From Mageeibacillus sp. UBA1046 (GTDB taxonomy: Bacteria; Bacillota; Clostridia; Saccharofermentanales; DTU023): a stretch of 46,731 nt of DNA. Made by a program: the position numbers and the translations under genes. Of this stretch, positions 46,134 to 46,731 are shown piece after piece. The notes beneath the pieces were generated by a model. The model had not been told where the DNA came from and ran no database searches. It saw only the letters and a program-made list of their open reading frames with translations. The DNA is taken from the NCBI GenBank assembly GCA_002316595.1, contig DCDV01000023.1, forward strand, positions 13,010 through 59,740. Reading direction: 5' to 3'. The number at the start of each line of letters is the position of its first letter. The first letter of the stretch is position 1.

Positions 46134-46362
46134 GAACAAAAGCCGTTCATCAGAACGATATGTTACCCCTACAGAAGCAGTAATATTTTTAGATTATATC
46201 TTCGAAATTGTAAATGAAACAGAAGATTGAAGAATCATTTTCAAGCGTACTGCACTATAACGAGTATGCATATGACTAATCAGTAAAGAAAGCCTTTTAG
46301 CAGGCGGATATATAATGCCGCGACGGCCAGCGATTATATTAGTAAAAATCCTGTAATTAATC

Positions 46363-46584
46363 TTGATACTCTACCTACAGAGCAAGAAGGAAAAGAGGAC
46401 TGACATACAGAATCCGGCTATTGGCAAGGACCTGACCCCCTATTTTCTGAGGCATGAATACGCAACAGAGTTAATGAAAGCAGGGTACTCTTTACCCGAG
46501 GCAATGTATCTCATGGGGCACTCCACTCGTAAAATGTTATTGGAAGTTTATACACACGTAGAATGTGAAAATAACTGCGGATAG
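46363..46584 (+). pseudogene. C-terminal remnant of a tyrosine recombinase (integrase)
   Basis: 73 codons covering the end of the catalytic domain: LTPYFLRHEYATELMKAGY, YLMGHSTRKMLLEVYTHVE. The LRH arginine, the GH histidine and the nucleophilic Tyr of YTH are recognisable. An intact integrase has about 350-400 residues, so roughly the first four fifths are missing. It is followed 105 bases later by the 3' end of tRNA-Phe, the usual place of an integrase next to its attachment site. Confidence 0.78.
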
Positions 46585-46650
46585 ATTGAACGGGGGCTTA
46601 TCGGAGGTTTATCAAAATAAGATCGAATTAAGAGCTCTAGATAAAAAAGT

Positions 46651-46684
46651 AAAAACCGCCAAAACACCCTAGTTTCAACGGTTT
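46651..46684 (-). terminator. Intrinsic terminator of tRNA-Phe
   Basis: On the minus strand AAACCG and then TGAAAC pair with GTTTTG and CGGTTT around a 6-base loop; the U-rich tail begins directly after. It starts 5 bases after the CCA end of the tRNA, the expected position. Confidence 0.7.
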
Positions 46685-46688
46685 CTAC

Positions 46689-46731
46689 TGGTGCCCAGAG
46701 TCGGAATCGAACCAACGACACGCGGATTTTC
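46689..46731 (-). tRNA. tRNA-Phe (GAA), 3' half; rest outside the window
   Basis: Reading the minus strand from the window edge: anticodon GAA at the cut, then AA, stem TCCGC, variable loop GTGTC, T-arm GTTGG-TTCGATT-CCGAC, acceptor strand TCTGGGC, discriminator A and an encoded CCA. The T-stem pairs fully with one G-U. The anticodon and its 3' flank fit tRNA-Phe. The 5' half is not in the window, so cloverleaf pairing of acceptor and D-arm could not be checked. Confidence 0.88.

Noticed and set aside
46132..46206. Short plus-strand frame after the small hypothetical gene
   Set aside because: About 24 codons in the decayed region, with no start or binding site; too little to call.

Overview
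The window looks like a chromosomal segment of a Gram-positive bacterium, most likely an anaerobe of the class Clostridia. The evidence is rlmB next to a SigH-type sigma factor gene, strong AGGAGG-type ribosome binding sites, lipobox lipoproteins, a foldase with a PrsA-type parvulin domain, a lipoteichoic-acid-synthase-like enzyme, a PotABCD-type transporter, BioY, and a tryptophanyl-tRNA synthetase of the GDRPTG clade. Genus cannot be fixed from the sequence alone. Most of the window (3.1-38.0 kb) is coded on the minus strand.

Layout. 0-3 kb (+): rlmB (5' end cut by the window), sigH and a lipoprotein gene. 3.1-4.9 kb (-): a D-serine ammonia-lyase fused to an ATC-hydrolase-like domain. 5-12.4 kb (-): rpoB-rpoC with their own promoter and long leader, without the usual ribosomal-protein genes. 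12.8-19.3 kb (-): a membrane-anchored parvulin foldase, a CNNM/CorC-type transporter, a divergent EF-G paralogue with an attenuator-like leader, and a polyferredoxin membrane protein preceded by a 59-residue CXXC micro-protein. 19.4-27.1 kb (-): a likely operon potD-potB-potC-cysteine hydrolase-potA-glycosidase-PfkB kinase. 27.2-38 kb (-): two tandem DMT exporters, trpS, a YihY-family protein, an acyl-CoA synthetase, leuS and an LTA-synthase-like protein. 38.4-42.6 kb (+): an orphan MurE-like ligase and copper ATPase copA. 42.6-44.6 kb (-): a DUF503 gene, bioY and panE.

The last 2 kb (44.8-46.7 kb) are AT-richer and decayed: an HNH endonuclease gene broken by a stop, a small orphan gene, and the C-terminal stub of a tyrosine recombinase. 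They end against the 3' end of a tRNA-Phe gene cut by the window edge. This looks like the worn remnant of an element integrated at that tRNA.

How the genes work together. Much of the window is core information processing (rlmB, sigH, rpoBC, EF-G-like, trpS, leuS, tRNA-Phe) and envelope work (foldase, LTA-synthase-like, Mur ligase, acyl-CoA synthetase). The main accessory metabolic unit is the Pot-type uptake operon, where transporter, amide-hydrolase-like enzyme, (alpha/alpha)6 glycosidase and sugar kinase may form one catabolic route of unknown substrate. The best candidates for something new are the DsdA-ATC hydrolase fusion, that catabolic operon, the CXXC micro-protein/polyferredoxin pair, the EF-G paralogue lacking the catalytic histidine, and a triple hairpin repeat ahead of the acyl-CoA synthetase gene.
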